A stretch of 64,000 bases of DNA, taken from contig JANOQT010000096.1 in the NCBI GenBank assembly GCA_031415015.1, positions 59,181 to 123,180 of the forward strand. Direction: 5' to 3'. The notes under the pieces are model-generated. The model ran no database searches. It was not told the origin of the DNA and saw nothing but the letters and a program-made list of their open reading frames with translations. Each line of letters starts with the position of its first letter. Position 1 is the first letter of the stretch. The position numbers were made by a program, and so were the translations under genes. Origin of the DNA: JAUYQR01 sp031415015. Lineage in GTDB: Bacteria > Pseudomonadota > Alphaproteobacteria > Rhodobacterales > Rhodobacteraceae. Of this stretch, positions 18,899 through 28,148 are shown piece after piece.

Positions 18899-19642
18899 AT
18901 GCGTCGCTTTGCCCTTGGCCTTGCCGCCAGCCTGTTTGCCACCACCGCACTTGCCGGCGGTCTGGGCGACATGACGCCTGCGGAACAGAAGGCCTTCCGG
19001 GCCGAGGTGCGCGCTTACTTGCTGGAAAACCCCGAAATTCTGATCGAAGCCATGGATGTGCTGAAGGTCCGCGAAGAACAGGCCGCTGCGGACCGCGATA
19101 AGGCGATCCTGCTGGCCAAATCCGATCAGATCTTCGCAAATCCCAACGATTGGGTGGGCGGCAATCTGGCGGGCGACATTACTCTGGTCGAATTCATGGA
19201 TTACCGCTGTGGCTATTGCCGCAAGGCGCATGACGAAGTGGCCGAACTGGTGAAAAGCGACGGCAACATCCGCTACGTGGTAAAGGAGCTTCCGATCCTG
19301 GGCGAGGCGTCGCTGCTGTCATCGCAGTTCGCCATCGCGGTGCGACTCTTGCACGGCGATGACGCTTACAAGTCGGCGCACAATGCCCTGATCACTCTGC
19401 GTGGCGAACCAGGCCCGGAAACGCTGACCGGATTGGCCGCCGATCTGGGGCTTGATGCCGGTCCGATCCTTGCCAAAATGGGCAGTGCCGAGGTGAAGGC
19501 GGTGATCGAGGAAAATCATGCGCTGGCCGACGCGATGGACATCTCGGGCACACCGACCTTCATTCTGAAAGACGTGATGCTGCGTGGCTATGTGCCGCTG
19601 GACGGGATGCAACAGATCGTCAGGGACGCCCGCGAAGGCTGA
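18899..19642 (+). CDS. DsbA family periplasmic thiol oxidoreductase
   Basis: A 247-residue exported protein with a signal peptide (MRRFALGLAASLFATTALAG). It then has a helical N-terminal extension (AEQKAFRAEVRAYLLENPE), followed by a DsbA-like thioredoxin domain. The active site CGYC is in EFMDYRCGYCRKAH and the cis-Pro loop is SGTPTF. The N-terminal extension resembles ScsC/BdbD-like proteins that oligomerise, so it may be an isomerase or a copper-resistance-type partner rather than a classical DsbA. AGAAGGA lies just upstream of the ATG. The stop abuts that of the convergent MFS gene. Confidence 0.92.
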   Translation: MRRFALGLAASLFATTALAGGLGDMTPAEQKAFRAEVRAYLLENPEILIEAMDVLKVREEQAAADRDKAILLAKSDQIFANPNDWVGGNLAGDITLVEFMDYRCGYCRKAHDEVAELVKSDGNIRYVVKELPILGEASLLSSQFAIAVRLLHGDDAYKSAHNALITLRGEPGPETLTGLAADLGLDAGPILAKMGSAEVKAVIEENHALADAMDISGTPTFILKDVMLRGYVPLDGMQQIVRDAREG

Positions 19643-20863
19643 TCAGCGCGGCGGCATGGCCACGGGCAGCGGTTGCGGCTGCCAGCGGCCAAGGCCGAGG
19701 ATCACCACCGCGAGGCCGATCAGCGCCAGCCCCAACGCGACGAACGCGCCGCCAAGGCCGAACCAGACCACCAGCGGGGCCGACACCAGCGGCGACACGA
19801 ACTGCCCGGCAAAGAACGCGGTTGTCAGCATCCCCGAGGCGCGGCCGCGCAGGTCGGCCGGGACATAGCCCATGAAATAGGTGGTGTAGTTCGGCATTGA
19901 TGGCCCCATGCCGAGCCCCATCACCATCGACCCCAAAATCGCCAGCCCTGGTCCCTGCGCCTGTGCCACGATCAGCATCCCCAGCCCCATCAGCGCATAG
20001 CTGGCCGCAAACACCTGTAGAGCCGACAGATAGCGCCGGATGCGTCCGTACAGCAGCGCTCCGGGCACTGACGCCAGCGTCATCGAGGCCATGATGCCGC
20101 CGACAACCAGCGTATTGCTGACGCCCATCTGCGCCATGAAGAACGGCAATCGAGTCGGCATCACATAGAACGTGGCCATGAAGATGAACCCCAAGGGTCC
20201 CACCACGGCAAAAGCGGCCCAAGGGAAAGCCCCTGCCGCCGTTGCAGGCCGGTTCGCCGCCACCGTCTCGGCCCGGCGGCTTGCGATCTGGCGGGCGTAT
20301 GGCGTCAGACAATACAGCGCAAACACCGCGACCGGCAGCACCAGAAGGTAGGTCGCGAACGCGCCGCGCCAGTGCAGTGTCGCCAGCGCACCGCCCAGCA
20401 GCATCACCACGATTCCCCCGGCCGACATTGCAGCACCCTGAAACCCCAGAAACCGCGCCCGCGCCTGCCCCTGCCACAGGTCCGTCCCCCAGGTCATGCC
20501 CAGCGTCATTGTCCCGGCCACACCCACCCCAAGGATCGCGCGCCCGATCAGCAGCACCGTCAGGCTGTCGGCCCAAAGCCCGACCGTACCGCCCACCGCG
20601 TAAAGCACCGCTGCCAGCGCCAGCAGCTTTTGCCGGTCATACCGGTCCGCCAGCCAGCCAAACAGCCCCGCCGACAGCACGATGGCCAGCGACGGCAGCG
20701 TCAGCAGAAAGCCCAGCAGCGTCTCGATCCCCTCCACATCCGCGAAATGCGCCTGCAAGCCGGGCAGCGACGGCGCAATCGTCGCATTCGCCATGATGGT
20801 CAGCGACGCCAGCAGCAGGACGGACGCCATCACGCGGCGCCCCGGTTCGGGAACGGTGGACAT
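19643..20863 (-). CDS. MFS transporter (DHA1-like)
   Basis: A 406-residue inner-membrane permease with 12 helices. Loop 2 carries LFGWLADRYDRQKLLALAA, a well preserved MFS motif A, and RFLGFQGAAMSAGGIV resembles motif C. The ATG at 20861-20863 is preceded by AAAGG; an upstream in-frame extension to 20926 would run through the promoter. It is divergent from a LysR gene 92 bp away, the usual layout for a pump controlled by its adjacent regulator. Substrate unknown, probably efflux. Confidence 0.88.
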   Translation of the reverse strand: MSTVPEPGRRVMASVLLLASLTIMANATIAPSLPGLQAHFADVEGIETLLGFLLTLPSLAIVLSAGLFGWLADRYDRQKLLALAAVLYAVGGTVGLWADSLTVLLIGRAILGVGVAGTMTLGMTWGTDLWQGQARARFLGFQGAAMSAGGIVVMLLGGALATLHWRGAFATYLLVLPVAVFALYCLTPYARQIASRRAETVAANRPATAAGAFPWAAFAVVGPLGFIFMATFYVMPTRLPFFMAQMGVSNTLVVGGIMASMTLASVPGALLYGRIRRYLSALQVFAASYALMGLGMLIVAQAQGPGLAILGSMVMGLGMGPSMPNYTTYFMGYVPADLRGRASGMLTTAFFAGQFVSPLVSAPLVVWFGLGGAFVALGLALIGLAVVILGLGRWQPQPLPVAMPPR

Positions 20864-20955
20864 GCAAAGACCTTTGCGACGGAAGAGCTTGACGTCGATC
20901 CTCCGATATACCAGAATTATGGACAAGTGCCGTATTATTGGAATGTTTGTGCATC

Positions 20956-21864
20956 ATGTTGCATAATGACCTCGACCTGACCGCGCTGCGCGCCTTTCGT
21001 GCCATCTTGCGTGAAGGGTCGTTCTCGGCCGCGGCACTGACGCTCCGGGTGCCCAAATCCACCCTGTCCAAGCGCATCGCCGATCTGGAGGCCAACCTCG
21101 GCGTCCGTCTGATCGAACGCACCACCCGCCAGTTGCGCGTGACGCAAGAGGGCAAGGTGCTGGCCGCCCGCGCCGACCGCCTGCTGGGCGAGGCTGACGA
21201 CATCCGCCGCGCGCTTGGCGAACAGCATGACGTGGCGCGCGGGCATCTGCGCATCGCGGTGCCGCAGGTGATGGGCAATGTGCTGATGGGCAAGCTGGCC
21301 GCCGACTTTCGCGCCGCCCACCCGGATGTGACGCTGGAAATCCATTTCCTGGACCGCGCGCCCGATCTGCTGGAAGAAGGCTTCGACGGCTGCGTCCGCT
21401 TTGGCCCGATGGAAAGTTCGGGGCAAGTGGCGCGGCTGTTGCAGGAAGGCCACGCGGTTCTGGTTGCCCGACCGGCCCTGCCAGATCTTGCGACACTTGA
21501 CCATCCAACGGGCCTGAAACACCTGCCCTTGGTTGGGCTGGCGGCCCCTTGGGCAATGACCTGGATGCTGAACCGCGCGGAGGAAGCCGTTGAAATCGCA
21601 GTCAATCCCGCCCTGCAACTTGGATCCTATCTGGCCATCCGCGAGGCGGCCATTGCCGGCGCAGGCGTGGCGCTGCTGCCCTACATCCTTGCCCGACCGG
21701 CCTTTGATGCGGGCGACCTGACCGCGGTCTTGCCGGGATGGGAAACGCCGCGCAAGGGGCTGTATTTCGTCTACCCCTCGGCCCAGTCGGTCACCGCCCG
21801 GCTGCGGGTGTTCATCGACTTTCTGGCCTGCGCGATGCGGCCCCTCGACATGACGGCACCCTGA
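20956..21864 (+). CDS. LysR family transcriptional regulator
   Basis: A 302-residue LysR regulator. The N-terminal winged helix shows DLTALRAFRAILREGSFSAAA, then PKSTLSKRIADLEANLGV and LIERTTRQLRVTQEG. A C-terminal periplasmic-binding-like effector domain follows (about residues 90-295). The ATG at 20956-20958 is used; a TTG at 20938 would extend it by six residues. The position, divergent from an MFS gene, implies control of that pump. I could not pick out a convincing T-N11-A operator in the 92-bp gap. Confidence 0.9.
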   Translation: MLHNDLDLTALRAFRAILREGSFSAAALTLRVPKSTLSKRIADLEANLGVRLIERTTRQLRVTQEGKVLAARADRLLGEADDIRRALGEQHDVARGHLRIAVPQVMGNVLMGKLAADFRAAHPDVTLEIHFLDRAPDLLEEGFDGCVRFGPMESSGQVARLLQEGHAVLVARPALPDLATLDHPTGLKHLPLVGLAAPWAMTWMLNRAEEAVEIAVNPALQLGSYLAIREAAIAGAGVALLPYILARPAFDAGDLTAVLPGWETPRKGLYFVYPSAQSVTARLRVFIDFLACAMRPLDMTAP

Positions 21865-23004
21865 TTATTCGGCAGCCTCAGTTGCATTCGCAGCAGCCTC
21901 GGCGGCGTCCAGTTCGGCGGCCTTCTTTTCCACCAACTCGACGATGTGATCGACCATGCGCTCATTGCCCAAGGTATGCGCCTGCTTGCCCGCCAGATAG
22001 ACCATCCCCTTGCCTGCCCCGCCGCCGGTAAAACCGATGTCGGTCATCAACGCCTCACCGGGGCCGTTCACCACGCAGCCGATGATCGACAGGCTGAGCG
22101 AGGTGGTGATATGCGCCAGCCGGTCCTCAAGCGCCGTCACCGTCTTGATCACGTCAAACCCCTGCCGCGCGCAGCTTGGGCACGAGATGATCGTCACGCC
22201 TCGATGCCGCAGGCCCAGCGATTTCAGGATCTCGAACCCGACCTTCACCTCTTCGACCGGATCGGCCGACAGGCTGACCCGGATCGTGTCACCGATGCCG
22301 AACCACAACAGGCTGCCCAGGCCAATGGCGGATTTCACCGTGCCGGAGGTCAGTCCCCCGGCTTCGGTGATGCCAAGGTGAATCGGCGCATCAGTCACGG
22401 TGGCAAGCTGCTGATAGGCGGCGGCGGCCATGAACACGTCGGACGCCTTCACGCTGATCTTGAACTCGTGAAAATCGTTGTCCTGCAACAGCTTGATGTG
22501 GTCCATGCCCGATTCCACCATCGCATCCGGGCACGGCTCGCCGTATTTTTCCAAAAGGTGCCGTTCCAGGGATCCGGCATTCACCCCAATGCGGATGCTG
22601 CAGCCGTGGTCCTTGGCGGCCTTGACCACTTCGGCCACGCGCTTCGCGTCGCCGATGTTGCCGGGGTTGATGCGCAGGCAGGCGGCCCCCGCCTCGGCAG
22701 CCTCGATGGCGCGCTTGTAGTGAAAATGGATGTCGGCGACGATCGGAACGGGCGACTCTGCCACAATCTCGCGCAAGGCGCGGGTGCTGTCCTGATCGGG
22801 GGTGGACACACGGACGATATCGGCCCCGGCCACGGCGCAACGCTGGATCTGCTCGATCGTGGCCGCCACATCGGTGGTCAGCGTGTTGGTCATCGTCTGG
22901 ACCGAAATGGGCGCGTCACCCCCCACCAGAACCTTGCCAACGCTGATCTGCCGCGACACGCGCCGGTCAATATTGCGCCACGGGCGGATGGGATTGTGCG
23001 TCAT
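21865..23004 (-). CDS. ispG: 4-hydroxy-3-methylbut-2-enyl diphosphate synthase (flavodoxin)
   Basis: IspG/GcpE, the penultimate enzyme of the MEP isoprenoid pathway, which makes HMBPP from MEcPP with a [4Fe-4S] cluster. The 379-residue protein shows the cluster ligands in CPSCARQGFD and GCVVNGPGE. The barrel blocks ISVQTMTNTLT, PIVADIHFHYKRA and LRINPGNIG are also present. The C-terminus has an Ala/Glu-rich tail of about 20 residues. Ends one base from the convergent LysR gene. It follows a RodZ-like gene on the same strand, an order common in proteobacteria. Confidence 0.97.
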   Translation of the reverse strand: MTHNPIRPWRNIDRRVSRQISVGKVLVGGDAPISVQTMTNTLTTDVAATIEQIQRCAVAGADIVRVSTPDQDSTRALREIVAESPVPIVADIHFHYKRAIEAAEAGAACLRINPGNIGDAKRVAEVVKAAKDHGCSIRIGVNAGSLERHLLEKYGEPCPDAMVESGMDHIKLLQDNDFHEFKISVKASDVFMAAAAYQQLATVTDAPIHLGITEAGGLTSGTVKSAIGLGSLLWFGIGDTIRVSLSADPVEEVKVGFEILKSLGLRHRGVTIISCPSCARQGFDVIKTVTALEDRLAHITTSLSLSIIGCVVNGPGEALMTDIGFTGGGAGKGMVYLAGKQAHTLGNERMVDHIVELVEKKAAELDAAEAAANATEAAE

Positions 23005-23086
23005 CAGGAAAGCCTCCGGAAACCTATTGCCACAAGGATAGTGCCAGCGGCGGGGCGCGGCAACCGGTCAGGCAAAGCAGGACAGC

Positions 23087-24289
23087 TTATTCCGAAGGCG
23101 CGCCTTCAACCGGGGCCAGAGCGCCCGCATCGGCAGTGCTGAACCGGGCAAGGTCGTCATCGCCGGCCATATCGGCAGTGGCCATCGTCTGGGTCAGGGC
23201 TTCTGGCGACAAGGCGATACCCTTGACCACGTTGGCGCCCGGTGCCGCGGGGCCATAAGTCACCCCGTTGACCACAAAGTAGATCGACCCGGAATTGCCG
23301 GTACGGAACACCGCCGCCGCTTCCAGCGCGGGCACGCTGTAACGTTCACCCGCATCAAGGATCTTTTCAAACAACACGGTGCCGTCCGCCGCATTGACCC
23401 GCACCCAGGACGGACGCACAGCCAGCACTTCGACGCCCGGCCGAACCTCGGCCACCACGCGGACGCCTTCGGCTTCCGCAGCCGGGGTTTCGGTGTCTGT
23501 GGCAGCCACAACGCCGGTTTCGCGCGGATTGATCGCGGAAATCGGGCCGTCACGCGAGGTCAGAACCGGCACGTCAAGCGCTTGCGGCCGGTACAGCCGG
23601 TCCATCACATCGACGGGCGCGGTGCCTTCGGCAAGGGCGACAATTTCGGTGGCATCAGTCTGAACCGTCGCCACGATCTGCGGCGCTGCGGCGCCAGCAT
23701 CCAGCAATGGGTCGATCTGGGCCACCACGCTGGGGGCCTGATCTACCGGCGCCAGTTGCACCCGCTGAACTTCCTGCAAGACCGACCAGCCGCCGTAACC
23801 AATGGCCGCAATCAGCGCCAGCAGAACGGCAACGGACCCGACAGCCCCGGGCTCGACCTGCGCAAACACGCTTTCACCGCGCGGCACGAAGGTTGCGTTC
23901 GGGTTGGCGAGGGGGTCGGAGAATTCACGCGTCCGCGCCTTGATCATGCGCTTGGGCGCGGCCGAGGCCGACATGCCATGGGCCACGGCAAAGCCCGCTT
24001 CGGCGCAGAACCGTTCGAACGCCCAGTCGGCGTCCATCGACAGATAGCGTGCATAGGACCGCACATAGCCCGCAACGAAACCGGGGGACTCGAAGGCCGA
24101 GACATCGGCATTCTCGATGGCGGCGATATAGGTAGCCTTGATCTTCAGCTCGCGCTGAACATCAAGCAGCGACTTGCCAAGCGTGGCGCGTTCGCCCCGC
24201 ATGACATCGCCCAACCGCAACTCGAAGTCGTCAAAGCCCTTTGGCTTTTCTTCTTCGGTCGTCGAAGGTTTCGCCCTCCAACCGATCAT
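23087..24289 (-). CDS. RodZ-like HTH protein with DUF4115 domain
   Basis: About 400 residues. A cytoplasmic Xre-type helix-turn-helix (LRGERATLGKSLLDVQRELKIKATY region, about residues 29-95) is followed by a linker and a single transmembrane helix (SVAVLLALIAAIGYGGWSVL). The C-terminal periplasmic DUF4115 domain (VRPSWVRVNAADGTVLFEKIL) follows. This is the RodZ architecture; RodZ links MreB to the elongation machinery. The linker after the helix is rich in Val, Ala and Asp. The ATG at 24287-24289 is preferred; an ATG at 24313 is equally in frame. Upstream of ispG. Confidence 0.88.
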   Translation of the reverse strand: MIGWRAKPSTTEEEKPKGFDDFELRLGDVMRGERATLGKSLLDVQRELKIKATYIAAIENADVSAFESPGFVAGYVRSYARYLSMDADWAFERFCAEAGFAVAHGMSASAAPKRMIKARTREFSDPLANPNATFVPRGESVFAQVEPGAVGSVAVLLALIAAIGYGGWSVLQEVQRVQLAPVDQAPSVVAQIDPLLDAGAAAPQIVATVQTDATEIVALAEGTAPVDVMDRLYRPQALDVPVLTSRDGPISAINPRETGVVAATDTETPAAEAEGVRVVAEVRPGVEVLAVRPSWVRVNAADGTVLFEKILDAGERYSVPALEAAAVFRTGNSGSIYFVVNGVTYGPAAPGANVVKGIALSPEALTQTMATADMAGDDDLARFSTADAGALAPVEGAPSE

Positions 24290-24407
24290 CCGCGCCCTGT
24301 CCCCTCGGTGCATTATATCCGCCGAGCCGCCTTCCCAAACGACTCACCGGCTTTTCTATTTGCGAAATGCTAACATAGGGCAAGACCTTTTGCACATGCG
24401 AGATAGG

Positions 24408-25634
24408 TCACCCCGCAACCTCGGCGCGATTCAGCGCACAATGGCTCCACAGGGCGTCCATCGCCTTGATCAGGTGGTTGATCGCTGCGGAATCATGCAC
24501 CGGCGAGGGGGTGAAGCGCAGCCGTTCGGTGCCACGTGGCACGGTCGGAAAGTTGATCGGCTGGACGTAGATGCCGTAGGTTTCCAGCAACATGTCCGAC
24601 AGCATCTTGCAATGGATGGGGTTGCCCACATGCACCGGCACAATATGTGACCCGTGGTCGATGATCGGAAGGCCCAGCCCCTTCAGCCGCAGCTTCAGCA
24701 CCTTTGCCTGCTGGTGGTGGGCGTCGCGAAGGGATTGCGCCGTCTTCAGAAACCGCACCGAAGCCGCCGCCCCCGCCGCCACTGCAGGTGGCAACGAGGT
24801 GGTGAAGATGAACCCCGGCGCATAGCTGCGCACCGCATCCACCATCTTTGCAGATGCAGCAATATAGCCCCCGAACACCCCGTATGCCTTGGCCAGCGTG
24901 CCGTTGATGATGTCGATTCGCCCCATCTGGCCATCGCGCTCTGCGACCCCTGCCCCGCGCGGGCCGTACATGCCCACCGCATGCACCTCATCCAGATAGG
25001 TCAGCGCGCCAAACTCGTCCGCCAGATCGCAGACAGCCTTGATCGGCCCGAAATCGCCGTCCATCGAATAGATCGATTCGAACGCGATCAGCTTGGGCGC
25101 CGCCGGGTCATCCGCTGCCAGCAGGGCCCGCAGATGCGCCACATCGTTATGTCGGAAAATCCGCTTTTCCCCGCCGCCCCGCCGCACGCCTTCGATCATG
25201 CTGGCATGGTTCAGCGCATCCGAATAGATGATCAGCCCCGGAAAGATCTGCCGCAGCGTTGACAGCGTCGCATCGTTGGCAATGTAGGCACTGGTGAACA
25301 CCAGCGCCGCCTCTTTGCCATGCAGATCGGCCAGTTCCGCCTCAAGCCGCTTGTGATAGACCGTCGTGCCCGAGATGTTGCGCGTGCCGCCCGACCCGGC
25401 CCCCGTCGCCTCCAAAGCCTCGTGCATCGCGGCCAGCACTTGCGGGTGCTGCCCCATGCCAAGGTAATCGTTGCCACACCAGACGGTGATGTCTTTCTCC
25501 GTCCCGTCAGGCCGGGTCCAGACTGCATGCGGAAACTGGCCTTGCCGCCGCTCGATGTCGATGAAGGTCCGGTAGCGGCCCTCGTCGTGCAGCCGTTGCA
25601 GGGCTGCATCCAGTGCGGTGTCATAGCTCATCAT
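24408..25634 (-). CDS. hemA: 5-aminolevulinate synthase
   Basis: PLP enzyme of the C4 (Shemin) pathway condensing glycine and succinyl-CoA to 5-aminolevulinate, the first step of tetrapyrrole synthesis in alphaproteobacteria. The 408-residue protein has ITVWCGNDYLGMGQHP, GAGSGGTRNISGT, TYLDEVHAVGMYG and the PLP lysine Lys249 in NGTLAKAYGVFGG. The C-terminus WSHCALNRAEV is typical of Rhodobacter HemA. GGGAG precedes the tandem ATGs at 25634/25631. An Fnr-type palindrome lies about 61 bp upstream of the start, which suggests oxygen-dependent expression. Confidence 0.98.
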   Translation of the reverse strand: MMSYDTALDAALQRLHDEGRYRTFIDIERRQGQFPHAVWTRPDGTEKDITVWCGNDYLGMGQHPQVLAAMHEALEATGAGSGGTRNISGTTVYHKRLEAELADLHGKEAALVFTSAYIANDATLSTLRQIFPGLIIYSDALNHASMIEGVRRGGGEKRIFRHNDVAHLRALLAADDPAAPKLIAFESIYSMDGDFGPIKAVCDLADEFGALTYLDEVHAVGMYGPRGAGVAERDGQMGRIDIINGTLAKAYGVFGGYIAASAKMVDAVRSYAPGFIFTTSLPPAVAAGAAASVRFLKTAQSLRDAHHQQAKVLKLRLKGLGLPIIDHGSHIVPVHVGNPIHCKMLSDMLLETYGIYVQPINFPTVPRGTERLRFTPSPVHDSAAINHLIKAMDALWSHCALNRAEVAG

Positions 25635-25688
25635 CGTCTCCCGTCCGGATCGTTGCGACTGTGGTGTCAGATCGGCCCGGCTGCAGCA

Positions 25689-25702
25689 TTGACTTGGGTC
25701 AA
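25689..25702. promoter_or_regulatory. FnrL/Crp-Fnr type operator upstream of hemA
   Basis: TTGACTTGGGTCAA is a perfect inverted repeat of the form TTGAC-N4-GTCAA, close to the Fnr consensus TTGAT-N4-ATCAA. It is centred about 61 bp upstream of the hemA start codon. FnrL control of hemA is known in Rhodobacter sphaeroides. The C/G at the fifth position could also fit a Dnr-type regulator. Confidence 0.7.
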
Positions 25703-25758
25703 GCCGCCGCCACAGCCAAGGGGGCGAATTGTCGCCCCCACCTCACGGTGCCCCTGCC

Positions 25759-26154
25759 TCAGGGTGCCGGCGCAATCTCCAGCACGGTGACGCAGGGCGC
25801 CGTGCCCTGTTTCATGGCCTCGCAGCCGGTAAGGGCCGCCACACGTGCCGCTTCGGCATCGGGCAGATCACCGACTGCCGTCGCAGACCCCATCGGCGCG
25901 CCAAGCCGGATGAACCCATCCTCTGGCGACACCGCCAGCGCCGCAAACCCCGCCTTGCCCGGCACAAACAGCGACAGCGCCTGCTGGTTCACCATGACCA
26001 GCCGCAAGGTCACCAGTTCCTCGTCCGTCAGGAACGGGTGAAGGTGCAGCGTGATCGCAAAGGCCCCCAGCGTCGCCGTCTCGACCGGTATGTCTTCGGC
26101 CCAAGCCACCGACCCCACGCTCAGACCCAGCAGCAATCCCAGTTTCGCAATCAT
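25759..26154 (-). CDS. Small exported protein of unknown function
   Basis: A 131-residue protein with a clear signal peptide (MIAKLGLLLGLSVGSVAWAE) and a short periplasmic domain. The domain contains two Cys about eleven residues apart near the C-terminus (TGCEAMKQGTAPCV) that could form a disulfide. I do not recognise the family. It sits immediately upstream of the hemA regulatory region on the same strand, so a shared transcript or a role near tetrapyrrole supply is conceivable but unsupported. The ATG at 26152-26154 has a GGGCGGGG stretch upstream. Confidence 0.7.
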   Translation of the reverse strand: MIAKLGLLLGLSVGSVAWAEDIPVETATLGAFAITLHLHPFLTDEELVTLRLVMVNQQALSLFVPGKAGFAALAVSPEDGFIRLGAPMGSATAVGDLPDAEAARVAALTGCEAMKQGTAPCVTVLEIAPAP

Positions 26155-26271
26155 CGCCAACCCCGCCCTAACGCTGTTTCAGGATGCGCCAGCCCTTAGC
26201 GCAAGCCGCACGCTCTGGACAGTCCCCAGCCGCCTGATAGGCTCATTCCCGATCACATTCCGGAGAGAGCG

Positions 26272-27645
26272 ATGACCCTAGATGCCGTGCTGACCCGCAT
26301 CGACGACACCCTGCCAGAGGCGCTGGAGCGGCTGATGGCGCTGTTGCGCATCCCCTCTGTCTCGACCGATCCGGCCTACAAGGCCGACTGTGCAAAGGCG
26401 GCGGACTGGCTGGTCGAAGACCTCAGGACCCTTGGCTTTGACGCCGCCTCGCGCCCGACGCCGGGGCATCCGATGGTCGTCGGGCACGGTGGCACGGGCG
26501 GCAGACACCTGCTGTTCTACGGCCACTATGACGTGCAACCCGTTGATCCGCTGAACCTGTGGGACCGCGACCCGTTTGACCCGCAAGTGCAGGATACGCC
26601 CAAGGGCCGCGTCATCCGCGCCCGCGGGTCGTCGGATGACAAGGGTCAACTGATGACCTTTCTGGAGGCGTGCCGGGCGTGGAAGCACATCCACGGCACC
26701 CTGCCCGGCAAACTGACGATCTTTCTGGAGGGTGAGGAAGAGTCCGGCTCGCCATCCCTGATCCCGTTCCTGCAAGAAAACGCGGCCGAGCTGCGCGCCG
26801 ACCTCGCGCTGATCTGCGACACCGGCATGTTTGAAGGTGCGGTGCCCGCGATCACCACGATGCTGAGGGGCCTCGCGAAATCCGAATTCACTCTGCACGC
26901 CGCGTCGCGCGATCTGCACTCCGGCATGTATGGCGGCCTTGCGCGCAACCCGATCCATGTGCTGACGCGGATTCTGGCGGGCCTGCACGATGATCAGGGG
27001 CGCGTCACGGTGCCCGGCTTTTACGATGACGTCGCCGAACTGCCCGACGCGCTGCGCCAGCAGTGGCAAAGCCTTGCCTTCGACCATGCGCGCTATCTGG
27101 GCGATGTCGGGCTTTCTGTGCCGTCGGGCGAGGTGGACCGCACGCCGCTTGAGGCGATCTGGTCGCGCCCGACGGCAGAGGTGAACGGTATCTGGGGCGG
27201 CTACACCGGGGCGGGCTTCAAGACCGTGCTGCCGGCCGAAGCGAATGCCAAGGTCAGCTTCCGGCTGGTGTCCGCACAGGACCCCGCGAAGGTTCTGACT
27301 TCGTTCCGCACTTGGGCCGAGGCTCAGCTGCCCGCCGATTGCCGGATCGAATGGCATGACGCGATCGAGGGCAGCCCCGCCTCGGTGATGGCGATCTCTG
27401 ACCCGGCATTCGAGGCGGCGCGTCAGGCGCTGACCGACGAATGGGGCCGCGCGGCGGCGTTCGTCGGCGCGGGTGGATCGATCCCGATTGCGGGGTATTT
27501 CAAGACCTACCTTGGCATGGATGCGATGCTGATCGGCTTTGGCCGCGATGACGACAAGATCCATTCGCCGAACGAGAAGTATGATCTTGAAAGCTTCCAC
27601 AAGGGCATCCGGTCCTGGGCCCGCATTCTGGCGCGGCTGCAATGA
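26272..27645 (+). CDS. M20 family dipeptidase
   Basis: A 457-residue M20/M25/M40 zinc peptidase of the CNDP-like dipeptidase group. Metal and catalytic residues are in the expected blocks: FYGHYDVQPVDP (first His and Asp), RGSSDDKGQ, and EGEEESGSPS (catalytic Glu pair). The lid domain has LHSGMYGG and the C-terminus has KIHSPNEKYD with the last His ligand. The ATG at 26272 follows GGAGAG. It overlaps the next gene by four bases (ATGA), so a dipeptidase/acetyltransferase pair is probably co-translated. Confidence 0.93.
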   Translation: MTLDAVLTRIDDTLPEALERLMALLRIPSVSTDPAYKADCAKAADWLVEDLRTLGFDAASRPTPGHPMVVGHGGTGGRHLLFYGHYDVQPVDPLNLWDRDPFDPQVQDTPKGRVIRARGSSDDKGQLMTFLEACRAWKHIHGTLPGKLTIFLEGEEESGSPSLIPFLQENAAELRADLALICDTGMFEGAVPAITTMLRGLAKSEFTLHAASRDLHSGMYGGLARNPIHVLTRILAGLHDDQGRVTVPGFYDDVAELPDALRQQWQSLAFDHARYLGDVGLSVPSGEVDRTPLEAIWSRPTAEVNGIWGGYTGAGFKTVLPAEANAKVSFRLVSAQDPAKVLTSFRTWAEAQLPADCRIEWHDAIEGSPASVMAISDPAFEAARQALTDEWGRAAAFVGAGGSIPIAGYFKTYLGMDAMLIGFGRDDDKIHSPNEKYDLESFHKGIRSWARILARLQ

Positions 27646-28079
27646 TCGTTCGTGATGCAGGCCACGGTGACGAAGGCGCATGGCGCGGGCTATGGGCGCT
27701 ATATCTGGCGTTTTACGCGGTCGATCTTGCGCCCCAGATCACAGCCGGCACCTGGGCGCGACTGATGGATGCGGCCTCGCCGGTCAAGGCACGGCTGGCC
27801 GTGGACGGGGATCAGGTGATCGGCTTTGCCATCCACATGCACCACCCGTCGACATGGATGGCGACGGGGGATTGCTATCTTGAGGATTTGTTCGTGGCCG
27901 AAGCCGCGCGCGGCTCCGGGGCCGGTCGGGCGCTGATCGACGATCTGATCGCGCTTGCCCGCGCCAAGGGCTGGAGCCGCCTTTACTGGCACACCGACGA
28001 AAGCAACACCCACGCCCGCGCGTTGTATGACCAGTATGTCGCGTCGGACGGACATATCCGCTACCGGCTCACGCTGTAG
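27642..28079 (+). CDS. GNAT family N-acetyltransferase
   Basis: A 145-residue GNAT fold acetyl-CoA-dependent acetyltransferase. The acetyl-CoA binding loop is visible as FVAEAARGSGAGRALID (motif A), preceded by DCYLEDL and followed by YWHTDESNTHARALYDQY (motif B). Start ATG at 27642 overlaps the dipeptidase stop. Acceptor substrate unknown; an amino compound released by the dipeptidase is only a guess. Confidence 0.9.
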   Translation: MIVRDAGHGDEGAWRGLWALYLAFYAVDLAPQITAGTWARLMDAASPVKARLAVDGDQVIGFAIHMHHPSTWMATGDCYLEDLFVAEAARGSGAGRALIDDLIALARAKGWSRLYWHTDESNTHARALYDQYVASDGHIRYRLTL

Positions 28080-28148
28080 AGGACCAAGTCGGCCGCCAAT
28101 TACCTTGCTCCGGCAATCTGCCTGAATCCTTGCACAGGGACTTGGGTC

